In this document: positions 1 to 9,700 of the stretch, piece after piece
How positions within the stretch are numbered: position 1 is the stretch's first letter
Layout: each line of letters opens with the position of its first letter
Assembly: GCA_913020685.1 (NCBI GenBank)
Contig: CAJWAY010000010.1
Span: 1 to 21,094, forward strand
DNA length: 21,094 bases
Direction of reading: 5' to 3'
DNA from: an uncultured Flavobacteriaceae bacterium
Lineage (GTDB): Bacteria; Bacteroidota; Bacteroidia; Flavobacteriales; Flavobacteriaceae
Program-made: the position numbers and the translations under genes
Notes under the pieces: model-generated
Database searches by the model: none
What the model was told of the DNA's origin: nothing
The model's input: the letters and a program-made list of their open reading frames with translations, nothing else

Positions 1-64
1 AAAAAAAATATATGAAATCTATTTGAATTATATTTATAAAAACTAGCCTCAAAAATACCAAACA

Positions 65-1456
65 ATGGAATATAATTCAGAAAAGGCCGTTGATAATTTA
101 CATCAAAAGCAAAAAAAATTTTTTAACACTCAAATCACTCAGACCTCAGTTTTTAGAATTGAAAAACTGAAGGCTTTAAAGAAAGAAATACAGAGGCGAG
201 AAAAAGACATTTACAATGCGCTTAAGAAAGACCTAAGTAAATCGGGCTTTGAGTCGATGACATCAGAAATGGTATTAGTGGAGAAGGAGATCAGTAAAAT
301 GATAAGAATGCTCCCACTTTGGAACCGTGCCCACCGGACGAAAAGCAGCCTCATCAATTTCCCTTCCAAAGACTACATATTACCTGAACCTTATGGTAAT
401 ACTTTGATCATCAGTCCTTGGAACTATCCTTTTCAGCTGGCAATTACTCCACTAGTAGGAGCTGTTGCGGCTGGAAATACTGTGGTTTTAAAGCCATCAG
501 AGTTTGCACCTCACACGGGAAATTTAATCAAATCTATAATCGGAGTTGTTTTTGACAATGACCACGTTGCGGTGGTCGAAGGAGATGCATCCACTGCAAC
601 ATTGCTCCTAAAGAAAAAATGGGATTTTATTATGTTTACAGGTAGTACTTCGATTGGAAAAATCGTTGCTAGGGCTGCTGCAGAACACCTCACTCCTACA
701 ACCTTGGAATTAGGAGGAAAAAGTCCCTGTATTGTTGATAAAACAGCTCCAATTCGCATTACTAGTAAAAGAATAGTGTGGGGTAAATTTCTGAACTGCG
801 GGCAAACCTGTATTGCTCCGGATTATCTATTGGTGCACGAAAAAATTAAAGATAAACTAATCCAAGAATTGATCTTTCAAATCGAAAAAGCTTTTGGAAA
901 AAATCAACAAGATTCTCAAGACTATGGTCGAATCGCTCACCAAAACCATTTTAATAAATTAAAAGCCTCTCTTACCAATCAAAATGTTATTTATGGTGGA
1001 AATACAGATGAAAAGGATTTTTTTTTCGGGCCAACATTGGTTGATAATCCAAATTTAGACAGTGAATTGATGAAGGAAGAAATTTTTGGACCCATTTTGC
1101 CAATTATTAGTTACAGTAATGAGGAAATGATTCATAAACTTCTCGAAAACAGGGAGCGCCCCTTAGCCTTTTATATTTTTTCAAAGAGAAAAAAATTCAT
1201 AGATAAGCTCTTCAAACGTTACTCCTTTGGGGGGGGTGTGGCCAATGACTCAATAATACAATTTGCAAATGATAACCTTCCTTTTGGAGGAGTGGGTCAT
1301 AGTGGAATGGGGGCTTATCATGGTAAGTATAGTTTTAAAAATTTCTCACACGAAAAACCGGTCATTAAACGCAGTTTTTTATTTGACCTTCCAGGACGAT
1401 ATGCACCTTATCCAAAGTCCTTATCTTTGTTGAAATTTTTATTAAAGAATCTTTAA
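65..1456 (+). CDS. aldehyde dehydrogenase (class 3-like)
   Basis: NAD(P)-dependent aldehyde dehydrogenase of 463 aa that should oxidise an aldehyde to its carboxylate in the cytoplasm; there is no signal peptide. Visible family motifs are the cofactor-binding SPWNYPF with Asn120, VLKPSE (142-146), FTGSTSIG (191-198), the general base Glu215 in LELGGK, the catalytic Cys249 in FLNCGQTCIAP, and EEIFGP (338-343). The short length without an N-terminal extension and the hydrophobic C-terminus (LSLLKFLLKNL) fit the class 3/fatty-aldehyde branch. The substrate cannot be read from the sequence. The stop codon overlaps the ATG of the following nitroreductase-like gene (TAATG), so the two are probably translated together. 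The gene has a run of eight G at 1229-1236, coding for the conserved GGG before Val-Ala-Asn. Confidence 0.93.
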   Translation: MEYNSEKAVDNLHQKQKKFFNTQITQTSVFRIEKLKALKKEIQRREKDIYNALKKDLSKSGFESMTSEMVLVEKEISKMIRMLPLWNRAHRTKSSLINFPSKDYILPEPYGNTLIISPWNYPFQLAITPLVGAVAAGNTVVLKPSEFAPHTGNLIKSIIGVVFDNDHVAVVEGDASTATLLLKKKWDFIMFTGSTSIGKIVARAAAEHLTPTTLELGGKSPCIVDKTAPIRITSKRIVWGKFLNCGQTCIAPDYLLVHEKIKDKLIQELIFQIEKAFGKNQQDSQDYGRIAHQNHFNKLKASLTNQNVIYGGNTDEKDFFFGPTLVDNPNLDSELMKEEIFGPILPIISYSNEEMIHKLLENRERPLAFYIFSKRKKFIDKLFKRYSFGGGVANDSIIQFANDNLPFGGVGHSGMGAYHGKYSFKNFSHEKPVIKRSFLFDLPGRYAPYPKSLSLLKFLLKNL

Positions 1457-2181
1457 TGTTTGAAAAAAAAGTAAGTGAAGCAATTGAATATCGCCGCTCG
1501 GTGAGGATTTTCGATAATAAAAAAAACATCAACTCTAAGATAGTTAAACAGTGCATAGAACAGGCTATTTTAGCTCCCAACAGTAGCAACCTTCAACTTT
1601 GGGAGTTTTACCACATCACCGATGATGAGTTAATTAAAAAGATAGCATTTGAATGTTTTAATCAGCCTGCTGCCAAAACAGCTAAACAGTTTGTAATTCC
1701 TGTTGTTAGAAAAGACCTTTGGAAAAAAAGAATAGCCTCCAATGTGGATTTTATAAAATTGGAGTTTGAAAAATCAAAAAATAATGATCCCAAAAAAATC
1801 AGTGCAGCAACATCTTATTACCAAAAAATACTTCCTAAAATATACAGTGTTGGGAATTTTGGTGGATGGATAAACAGTATAGTTGTCTATTTAAAAGGAA
1901 TAAAGCAAGTGGTTTATCGACAGGTTAAGAAATCAGATCTGCGGGTTGTCGCTCACAAAAGCACGGCATTGGCCGCACAAAACTTTTTAGTAAGTATGGC
2001 GAGTTATGGTTACGATACATGCACCATGGAGGGCTTTGATTCTAAGAGGGTAAAAAAAACATTAAATCTGCCCAAAGCAGCAGAAATCAGCATGATTATT
2101 GGTTGTGGTATCAGAACTAATAAAGGAGTTTATGGTCCCCGATTTAGGATTCCTTTTGATGAAGTCTATTTTAAAGTGTAA
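1456..2181 (+). CDS. nitroreductase-family flavoprotein
   Basis: A 241-aa protein of the FMN-dependent nitroreductase superfamily. The N-terminal FMN phosphate-binding signature RRSVR (13-17) and the APNSSNLQLWEF segment (about 40-51) are clear, and the C-terminal part has YGYDTCTMEGFD and IIGCGIR, typical of the family. A lysine-rich middle insert (about 60-160) makes it longer than the usual 180-220 aa. Members reduce nitro groups, quinones or enones, or oxidise other substrates; the physiological substrate cannot be inferred here. The start ATG shares one base with the stop of the aldehyde dehydrogenase, so translational coupling and a shared redox task are plausible but are inference. Confidence 0.88.
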   Translation: MFEKKVSEAIEYRRSVRIFDNKKNINSKIVKQCIEQAILAPNSSNLQLWEFYHITDDELIKKIAFECFNQPAAKTAKQFVIPVVRKDLWKKRIASNVDFIKLEFEKSKNNDPKKISAATSYYQKILPKIYSVGNFGGWINSIVVYLKGIKQVVYRQVKKSDLRVVAHKSTALAAQNFLVSMASYGYDTCTMEGFDSKRVKKTLNLPKAAEISMIIGCGIRTNKGVYGPRFRIPFDEVYFKV

Positions 2182-2226
2182 ATAAACACACCAAACATTC
2201 AAAATTTTCCTTTAAATTTATAGTTG

Positions 2227-2988
2227 ATGAGACCTTATATCTTATCGGAGTGTACATGGAAAGATCTTAAATCCGAACGCTTCGAGTTGGCCGTTTTGCC
2301 TTGGGGAGCAACAGAAGCCCATAATTATCATTTACCCTATGGGACAGACGTGTATGAAGCCAATGCAATAAGTGAAGAATCCGGAAGAAAAGCTTGGGAA
2401 AAAGGAGCAAAAGTTATCATATTACCCACTATACCATTTGGAGTTAATACAGGGCAAACGGATATCTATTTAGACATAAATATGAGCCCAAGTACACAAA
2501 TGGCGGTAATTAAAGATATTTTAACCGTTCTGAACAGCCAAGACATTAAAAAATTCCTGATCCTTAATAGCCATGGAGGAAATGATTTTAAAATGATATT
2601 AAGAGAATTGGGATTGACCTTCCCTAAAATGTTTATCAGTACTTGCAATTGGTTTCATGCCCTAGATAAATCAGAATACTTTGAAATGGAAGGAGATCAT
2701 GCTGATGAAATGGAAACCAGTATAATGATGCACATAAATCCTGATTTTGTTTTACCACTTTCTGTTGCTGGATTGGGTGAAGAAAAGAAGAGTGTTATCA
2801 AAGGATTTCGTGAAAAATGGGCTTGGACAGAGAGGAAATGGTCTAAAGTTACTGAAGATACTGGAGTGGGAAATCCGAAAAAATCAAGCTCTGAAAAAGG
2901 AAAAATTTTTTTTAATGATTTAACTGATAAAATCAGTGAATTGATAAAGGACATCTGTAAAACCTCTATTGATGAATTTTATCAATAA
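2227..2988 (+). CDS. creatininase-family amidohydrolase
   Basis: A 253-aa cytoplasmic metalloprotein of the creatininase/FAPy-deformylase/MftE family, which hydrolyses or cleaves amide-like bonds with divalent metals. The metal-binding block GATEAHNYHLPYGTD carries Glu30, His32, His35 and Asp41. A second block, LILNSHGGND, gives His116, and DHADEMETS gives Glu163. The second-block motif HGGN, rather than the HYEN of true creatininases, argues for an amidohydrolase of unknown substrate. I chose ATG 2227; an in-frame TTG lies one codon upstream and would add only one residue. It lies 45 bp after the nitroreductase gene and may belong to the same transcript. Confidence 0.85.
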   Translation: MRPYILSECTWKDLKSERFELAVLPWGATEAHNYHLPYGTDVYEANAISEESGRKAWEKGAKVIILPTIPFGVNTGQTDIYLDINMSPSTQMAVIKDILTVLNSQDIKKFLILNSHGGNDFKMILRELGLTFPKMFISTCNWFHALDKSEYFEMEGDHADEMETSIMMHINPDFVLPLSVAGLGEEKKSVIKGFREKWAWTERKWSKVTEDTGVGNPKKSSSEKGKIFFNDLTDKISELIKDICKTSIDEFYQ

Positions 2989-3023
2989 AAATATCATTAT
3001 GAGCATTTCCTTAAAGATAATTT

Positions 3024-3047
3024 AAAAAGTATAGCCACGAGGCTATT
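3024..3047 (-). terminator. intrinsic terminator of the tilS-dsbD operon
   Basis: A perfect 6-bp stem, ATAGCC (3031-3036) and GGCTAT (3041-3046), closes a 4-nt loop. Read on the minus strand it is followed by ACTTTTT. The TAG stop of the DsbD-like gene lies inside the stem (3043-3045). On the plus strand only a TTT follows, so it could weakly serve the convergent creatininase gene as well. Confidence 0.65.
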
Positions 3048-5007
3048 TTGTAATTTGCTGATGTAGTTCCAAACCTGATTGCAACCAGTCTTTGTAGGTT
3101 TTAGCGTTTGTATATTGAATTGGAGAGTTTAGTATGGTTTCATCTGCAGACATTAAAACATAATAGGGCTGAGAGGCAGAAGTAAAATTTAAGCTCTGAA
3201 AAGTTGCCCATTTTTCACCTATTGTTTTAACGGTCTTAATTCTACCATTGGGATATTTAAATTCAAATTTTTGTCCTTTGGGTAATTCTTTTCGGTCGTC
3301 AACGTAAAGTGAAATAATCACAAAATCTTCATTCAACAAATTAAACACTTCCGGTTGTGACCAAACATTTTCCTCCATCTTTCTGCAATTAACACAGGCC
3401 CATCCTGTAAAATCTAATAAGATGGGTTTATTCTTTAACTCAGCATAAGCCCTTCCGCTGTAATAATCTTTAAAACAATTCAATCCAAGAGGACATTCTG
3501 AATTGGAAGGGTAAATACTATAGAACACTGGGGGAGGAAAGCCACTCAACAAAGAAAGTTGTCCATCTTGGTTTTTCCCCAAGCCAGGGATCAAATAGAA
3601 AATAAAGATCAATACCAAAAAAGTAAAAAATCGTTGCAGCATCGGAATTTTGGACCCTTTTTGATCATTAGGAAATCGCAACCATCCTAGTAGGTAAATA
3701 AATAATAAAATTGAAATTACCAACCATACGCCAATAAAAATCTCGCGCTTAATTATCCCCCAATGACCTACAAGATCTGCGTTAGACAAAAACTTTAAGG
3801 CCAAAGCCAATTCCAAAAAGCCAAGAGTAACTTTGACTTTAGTCATCCAACCACCAGACTTGGGAATAGATTTGAGTAAATTAGGAAAAAATGCCAATAA
3901 GCCAAAGGGGAGCGCCAAAGCAAATCCAAATCCGGCCATACCGACAGTCAATTGGTCAGCTCCACCCTCTGCAGTTAGTGAACCAGCCAATAGAGATCCC
4001 AAAATAGGGCCTGTACAAGAGAAGGATACAATGGCTAAGGTAAGTGCCATAAAAAAAATTCCTAATATACCCCCACCAGTTGAAGCAGCATCAGATCGAT
4101 TTCCCCAACTGCTTGGTAAGGTCAATTCGTAGTATCCAAAAAAGGAAAAGGCGAAAAATACAAATACAGCAAAAAAGATTATGTTCATCAAAATATTTGT
4201 AGAGAGAGTATTTAATATTTGAGGATCTAAAACATCCAAGAAATGAAAGGGTAAACTCATCATGATATAGATCAATAGAATAAAAAGTCCATAGATTAAA
4301 GCACTCCCCACCCCCTTACTTTTGCTTCCTGTCTGCTTAAGAAAAAAGGAAACAGTAAGTGGGATCATAGGAAAAACACAAGGTGTAAGCAGTGCAATTA
4401 AGCCTCCAAAGAATCCCAATAAAAATAAGTTGAGCAAAGGGTTATCACTATTTTGACTTTGATTTTGTATCAATAACCGCCTGTTTTTTAATGGCAATTG
4501 TAATGCTTTAGATTTTTTTAAACTTTCGGGATCTACAGTTTTTTTTACCTCTGCAAGGCCTTTCGAGGAATTTAAAATGAATCTAAAGGGTTCGTTTCTG
4601 AAAATACAAACTTTATCGTCACAGGCCTGATAGTTGATTTCACCTGAAACAGCAGCTAATTCGGGTTGTAGCAATCGAATTTTTTGCTGGAAAGCGGCCT
4701 CCTTTTCAAACCATGACAAATCCATTTCAAAGATAGGATCGAAAGCTGTAACGGTTTCACTTTCTTTGGTAATTCCAACCAATTCAAAATTAGAATTTAC
4801 ACCTTCAAATATAAACTCAGTTGGTAAAGGTCCTTCCTTGGGAAGTTTTTGCGAATACAAATGCCATTTGGGTTGCATTGATGCTTTAAAAATTAGCAAA
4901 TATTCAGTATCTGATGTCTGTTTAAATTCAGTGACCCAAACTACAGGTTCTTGCGCCTTTAATATCAAGGTCCAGAAGAACAACAGTAAAAAACCTTTTT
5001 TAATCAT
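3043..5007 (-). CDS. dsbD: thiol:disulfide interchange protein DsbD-like
   Basis: A 654-aa inner-membrane protein that moves reducing power from the cytoplasm to the periplasm. Domains in order: signal peptide (about 1-18, ending LILKAQ); an N-terminal DsbD-alpha-like domain with a cysteine pair in YQACDDKVC (Cys129, Cys134); a CcdA-like membrane domain from about 190 to 475 with Cys210 in LLTPCVFPMIPL and Cys331 in SFSCTGPILG; and a C-terminal thioredoxin-fold domain with the active site GWACVNCRK (Cys538, Cys541). All six redox cysteines of DsbD are present. An extra pair, Cys505 and Cys511, sits between membrane and thioredoxin domains and has no obvious role. The ATG lies 8 bp inside the end of tilS, so both are cotranscribed. 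Likely clients are cytochrome c maturation or periplasmic thiol proteins. Confidence 0.93.
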   Translation of the reverse strand: MIKKGFLLLFFWTLILKAQEPVVWVTEFKQTSDTEYLLIFKASMQPKWHLYSQKLPKEGPLPTEFIFEGVNSNFELVGITKESETVTAFDPIFEMDLSWFEKEAAFQQKIRLLQPELAAVSGEINYQACDDKVCIFRNEPFRFILNSSKGLAEVKKTVDPESLKKSKALQLPLKNRRLLIQNQSQNSDNPLLNLFLLGFFGGLIALLTPCVFPMIPLTVSFFLKQTGSKSKGVGSALIYGLFILLIYIMMSLPFHFLDVLDPQILNTLSTNILMNIIFFAVFVFFAFSFFGYYELTLPSSWGNRSDAASTGGGILGIFFMALTLAIVSFSCTGPILGSLLAGSLTAEGGADQLTVGMAGFGFALALPFGLLAFFPNLLKSIPKSGGWMTKVKVTLGFLELALALKFLSNADLVGHWGIIKREIFIGVWLVISILLFIYLLGWLRFPNDQKGSKIPMLQRFFTFLVLIFIFYLIPGLGKNQDGQLSLLSGFPPPVFYSIYPSNSECPLGLNCFKDYYSGRAYAELKNKPILLDFTGWACVNCRKMEENVWSQPEVFNLLNEDFVIISLYVDDRKELPKGQKFEFKYPNGRIKTVKTIGEKWATFQSLNFTSASQPYYVLMSADETILNSPIQYTNAKTYKDWLQSGLELHQQITK

Positions 5008-6307
5008 GATACTGAATTAACCATTTGTCTTTAGTATCATCATTGGCCAAGAAACGCTGATCGGCTCTTTTACCTATCACCCAAACAATTTTCTCTCCAG
5101 AGCAAAGCAACCATTGGGCTTCCTTTTCCAAAAGGGAATATTTCTCATCTTTAAAATATTTGCTCAATTTCTTTCTTCCCTTTAGACCACTGGGATAAAA
5201 ATAATCACTTTGTTTCCATTTTCTTAGTGTCAATGGAAACTTTAACTTGGCTTTATCTAACATCAGGCTTTTCGAATCTCCATTTTTTAAGTTTTTTTCT
5301 TGCATAAAAGTCAACCCGATTGGAATTTCAATTGCAGACAGCTCCGAGTCAATCGAATAAGATTTGGAGGGTGATTCTTCTAAGGGGGTCAATAAAAAAC
5401 ACTCTCTGTCTTTGATCAATCTGTGTGTATCGGAAAAGAGTTGTTTACCACTTTGTGAATGCATCAATTGCTCAAGATCCTTTAAGTTTAAAAACCCGTA
5501 AGGAGCAAATAAGGCATGCAGGTAATAAGTTAATGATGATTTGACTTCCAACTCATTTATCGATATTTTAAATCCTTGCTGAAAAGGAATAAAATTTTTG
5601 TTTTTAAAATCCTCAAGGACATTATCCAGTACCAATTGTGCTTGACCCAAATATTTGAGTGTTTCTCGAAACTGAGCGTCAAAATTGGAATCCCTTTTTT
5701 TCCACCTCGGGATCACCTCGTGGCGAAGTGCATTACGCAAATAATCCATTTTTGCATTGGACTCATCCTCTCTGTATTGAATCTTATTTTCGAGAGCATA
5801 TTGTTTGATCTCCTCTCGGGAAAAAGGCAATAAAGGACGTAGGATTTTCCCTCTACGCTCTGGTATACCCACCAAACCTCTAAGACCAGTACCACGCATG
5901 ACATTTATCATAAAGGTTTCCAATACATCATCAGCATGATGGGCTACAAAAATAAAATCATAGTCATTTTGCTCGGATAAAGTTTCAAACCATTGGTATC
6001 TTAAATCCCGAGCCGCCATCTGAATTGACACTTTTTTATCAAGTACATAGTCATGGGTATCAAAGTTTTGAATATGATATTCCAAACCTTTTTCATGAGC
6101 CAAAGTTTTAACCCATCGTGCATCGTGATTACTGGCTATTCCTCGCAATTGAAAATTGCAATGGGCCAGCGCAGGGCGGAGACCTAACCTAAAAATGAGA
6201 TCCAACAAAACACAACTGTCCAATCCACCACTAAGTGCCATAAGTAAATTTTTATCCTTGATTTGAGGAAAATTTATTTCTAAATGATTTTCGAACTTTT
6301 TAAACAT
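5000..6307 (-). CDS. tilS: tRNA(Ile)-lysidine synthase
   Basis: A 435-aa ATP-dependent enzyme that converts the wobble cytidine (C34) of the CAU-anticodon tRNA-Ile to lysidine, so the tRNA reads AUA; it is normally essential. The N-type PP-loop ALSGGLDS (Ser26-Ser31) is near the N-terminus, followed by VAHHADDVLETFMINVMRGT and the Leu-Arg-rich RPLLPFSREEI segment typical of TilS. The C-terminal domain shows FYPSGLKGRKKLSKYFKDEK and WVIGKRADQRF, the tRNA-acceptor-recognising lysidine synthetase C domain. Length is normal for Bacteroidota. The stop overlaps the dsbD start by 8 bp. The PP-loop has SGGLDS where SGGVDS is common, a conservative change. Confidence 0.95.
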   Translation of the reverse strand: MFKKFENHLEINFPQIKDKNLLMALSGGLDSCVLLDLIFRLGLRPALAHCNFQLRGIASNHDARWVKTLAHEKGLEYHIQNFDTHDYVLDKKVSIQMAARDLRYQWFETLSEQNDYDFIFVAHHADDVLETFMINVMRGTGLRGLVGIPERRGKILRPLLPFSREEIKQYALENKIQYREDESNAKMDYLRNALRHEVIPRWKKRDSNFDAQFRETLKYLGQAQLVLDNVLEDFKNKNFIPFQQGFKISINELEVKSSLTYYLHALFAPYGFLNLKDLEQLMHSQSGKQLFSDTHRLIKDRECFLLTPLEESPSKSYSIDSELSAIEIPIGLTFMQEKNLKNGDSKSLMLDKAKLKFPLTLRKWKQSDYFYPSGLKGRKKLSKYFKDEKYSLLEKEAQWLLCSGEKIVWVIGKRADQRFLANDDTKDKWLIQYHD

Positions 6308-6405
6308 GTGTAAAATTAAGGATTTATAATAGCCTAGTTCTAAAAATATGAGAAAGGAATGGGTCTTTTATTAATCCAAATTCTCATTATTCTCAAATCA
6401 TAATC

Positions 6406-6672
6406 TCAAATACCTGTAAATGAATGGATGCCAACTCTTCCAGAGATCAAAACCCATGGCCAAGTGATAATGATATTTTCTTCATCTCCAATTAATAATG
6501 GATAATTTTTAAAATCTTTATTTAAAACAATCTGAGATCCTTGAATCTTAAAAAGAAGTAAAGTTGAGAGAAGTTTACTTGAAGGGTTTCGAAAGATTTT
6601 ATAATGTTCTATCTGCTTTATCTCTAAATTAATTACATTTTTCGGTTGATTTTTAATTTTTAGACCAAATAT
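6406..6672 (-). pseudogene. possible start-less gene remnant
   Basis: On the minus strand 88 codons run open between TAA (6673-6675) and TGA (6406-6408) in very AT-rich DNA where stops should be frequent. The translation looks protein-like, for example GSQIVLNKDFKNYPLL followed by TWPWVLISGRVGIHSFTG, but has no ATG, GTG or TTG codon. I do not recognise the family. It may be the 3' end of a decayed gene, or a chance open frame in the SusC upstream region. Confidence 0.2.
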
Positions 6673-6736
6673 TTATTTAAAGCTTTTTGAAATAAATATT
6701 TCAAGCAAAATCTTTTAAAATTTTAATTAATTTTTT

Positions 6737-6766
6737 TTTGAAAATTATGAAATTGATTTATTTTTA
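6737..6766 (+). promoter_or_regulatory. candidate promoter of the susC/susD pair
   Basis: TTTG at 6737-6740 and TATTTTTA at 6759-6766, separated by 18 nt, roughly match the Bacteroidota -33/-7 elements (TTTG, TAnnTTTG) with one mismatch in the -7 box. The start codon of the transporter gene is at 6786. The region is so AT-rich that such matches are easy to find by chance. Confidence 0.35.
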
Positions 6767-6785
6767 ATCAAATAATTAAATCATT

Positions 6786-9700
6786 ATGAAACAAATTGAA
6801 ATGAAATTTATCTATTTTCTGAATAGATATGATAAACTAAATCTCAAAATTTGTTTGGCTTTTTTAATTGGATTTGTTCCAATGACAGGGACTTATGCCA
6901 ATAAAGAAAATTCAAAACAAATTCAATCCGAGATTCAAAAAATAATTAGCGGAAAAATTACCGACGACGACGGAATGCCTCTCCCGGGTGCAAACATTGT
7001 CGAGAAGGGAACTTCAAATGGTGTTCAGACTGATTTTGACGGAAATTTCACCATCAGCGTTAGTGATGAGGACCCTGTTTTAATAGTCTCATTCGTTGGT
7101 TTTTTGAGTCAAGAAATTGATGTTGGAAATCAAAACAGTGTTGCAGTAAAGCTAATATCAGACGCCGAAAGCTTAGAAGAAGTTGTAGTCACAGGATATG
7201 GTTCTCAAAGAAAATCTGATGTTACAGGTGCCATTAGTTCTATCAAAACGGAGGATTTTAACCGTGGGGTTGTAGCCAATCCAGGCCAATTGCTACAAGG
7301 TAAAATATCTGGGGTAAATGTTACTGCTACCAGTGGTGAACCTGGAGCAGCACAAAATATAATAATTCGAGGAATTGGAAGTTTGAGATCAGGTACCACT
7401 CCATTATTTGTTGTAGATGGTTTTATTATAGACAATAGCTCTTTTGGAGTTACCAACCCGTTAAACTTTATTAATCCCCAAGATATTGCTTCAATAGACG
7501 TTTTAAAAGATGCCTCTGCTGCTGCGATATACGGGGCAAGAGCCGCGAATGGTGTAATTGTAATTACAACCAAAAAAGGAACGATGGGTAAGACAGAAAT
7601 GAACCTTTCTGTCTCTACTGCTATTTCAAATATTGCCAATAGCGTTGATGTTTTCAGTGCGGAAGAATTCAGAAAGAAGGTTCCATCTGTTGGAGGAACT
7701 CTTAATGATTTTCGGGGTAATACAAATTGGCAAGATGAACTAATGAGGACAGGTATTTCTAAAAACATGAATTTCTCCATGAGTGGAAATGTCAATGAGA
7801 AATTTTCCTATTACACCTCTTTGGGAGTTGATGACCAGTCTGGTATTTTTAATAACAGTGACTTAAAAAGATATTCAGGTAGATTGAACCTTAATCAAAA
7901 GGCTTGGGATGGCCGTTTAAATATAGACATGAATTTGACAGCTACTAGAAATGTTAACAATAGACCTAATATAGGTTCTTCTGTTGTTGACATGTTGCAA
8001 TTAAACCCAACCATTCCAGTATATACTAATGGAGAACCTACTGTTATTCAAGATAAGTTAAACCCGATTGTTCGCAATGAGATTTATACTAATGAAATTG
8101 TTAACAACAGAATATTGGCTAATTTTTCGCCTTCAATAGAAATCATTGATGGGCTGACCTATAAGCTCAATGTTGGTGTAGATTATTCTTCAACCAACCA
8201 AGACATGTTTGAGAACCCTTATAATGAACTTGAAGGATATGAGGATGGAGAATTATATAATAGGTTTACCCTAAACACTAATAGCTTGATCGAAAACACC
8301 TTGACTTATAATCTTACTAAAGGAGATCACAATCTCATTATTTTGTTAGGGCATTCATATCAAGAAGCAACTTACAGTCACAAAATATATGAGTCTGAGG
8401 GTTTTTCCAACAATGGAATTGAACCTCGTTATCAAGACCAAATCAGTTCAGATGTCCTTCCTACCACTTTAAATGGTCAGGCTTTCATTAATGAGCAGCA
8501 GTCATATTTTGGTAGGGTTAATTACGGATATGCAAATAAATACTTAGTGACTGCTACTCTTAGAGCTGATGGTTCATCTAAGTTTGGTGCCAATAACAAA
8601 TATGGTTATTTCCCCTCTGTTGCATTTGGTTGGAATATCTCTAGTGAAGACTTTATGTCTGATAACGAAACATTCTCTAACTTGAAGTTAAGAGCCAGTT
8701 GGGGGCAAACAGGAAACCAAGACGGAATTCCAAGTAAGGTTAGTTTGGCGAGTTATAAAGATACCAAAGGAGAGAATGATACCTATCCACTTGCTGGAAC
8801 AGAATCATCTATTGATGATTATCCTTTTGGAACGGTTCCTGTCCGAACTCCTAATCCCGATTTACAATGGGAGGTTTCTACGCAAGTTAATGTAGGGGTT
8901 GATTTTGCAGCATTGGACAGTAAATTATCTGGAACCATTGATTACTTCAACAAAGTGGCGACCGATGTTGTATTGTTTGCTACTTCGATTGACCCTATCC
9001 AGCCCACTGCCTCCAATTGGACAAATATTCCAGAAATGGAAATCCAAAATTCAGGTATCGAAATAGCACTGAATTACAATGGAAGTATGGGAAATGATAT
9101 TACTTATAATATTGGAGGAAATGTTTCTTTAATAGATAATAAGGTTGCCAATTCTCCATTTCAGATCCTAACAACAGGAGCTGCAACTGGAGCAGGTCAG
9201 ACTGGAGCTACCATTAATGGATATATGAATGGTGAGCCCATCGGAACTTTCTACATGAAAGAATTCACAGGGATTGGAAGTAACGGCTTAAGCCAATATA
9301 GAGATGTTGTAGCTGACGGAGAATCTCTAGATAATGATAGAGCGGCTCAAGGAACAGCATTGCCCAACACGATATATGCTTTCTATATAAATCTAAATTA
9401 TAATAGCTTCGATTTAGGATTAAACTTTAATGGTGTCTCAGGTAATAAAATTTTTAATCACACCAAAATGTCTTTGTTTAGTACAAGTCAATTGGGAAGA
9501 AACTTAAATACTACTGACTTTGCTACCCTTTATCCCAATGAGGATAATAGCAATGCAAATGAGGTTTCTACACGATATTTAGAGGATGGTAGTTATTTGA
9601 GATTGAACAATGCTACAATCGGATATACATTAGATCCTCAAACCATTGGTTTGGGTGATTTTATACAGAATATACGTTTGTCTTTGACGGGTCAGAATTT

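Larger units (their letters stand above)
6308..6785. other. 478-bp intergenic region between divergent tilS and susC-like gene
   Basis: Very AT-rich sequence that should hold the promoters of two divergent transcripts. The susC-side candidate is listed separately; I found no TTTG/TAnnTTTG pair with good spacing for tilS. The middle contains a minus-strand open stretch without a start codon, also listed. Nothing else is recognisable. Confidence 0.6.

Noticed and set aside
3833..4132. 99-aa plus-strand open frame
   Set aside because: Antisense to the membrane domain of the DsbD-like gene and without its own features.
4634..5020. 128-aa plus-strand open frame
   Set aside because: Antisense to the N-terminal domain of the DsbD-like gene; no recognisable motif.
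7205..7795. 196-aa open frame on the minus strand
   Set aside because: It lies wholly antisense to the SusC-like gene, whose plug-domain motifs are unmistakable; the reverse translation shows no motif.
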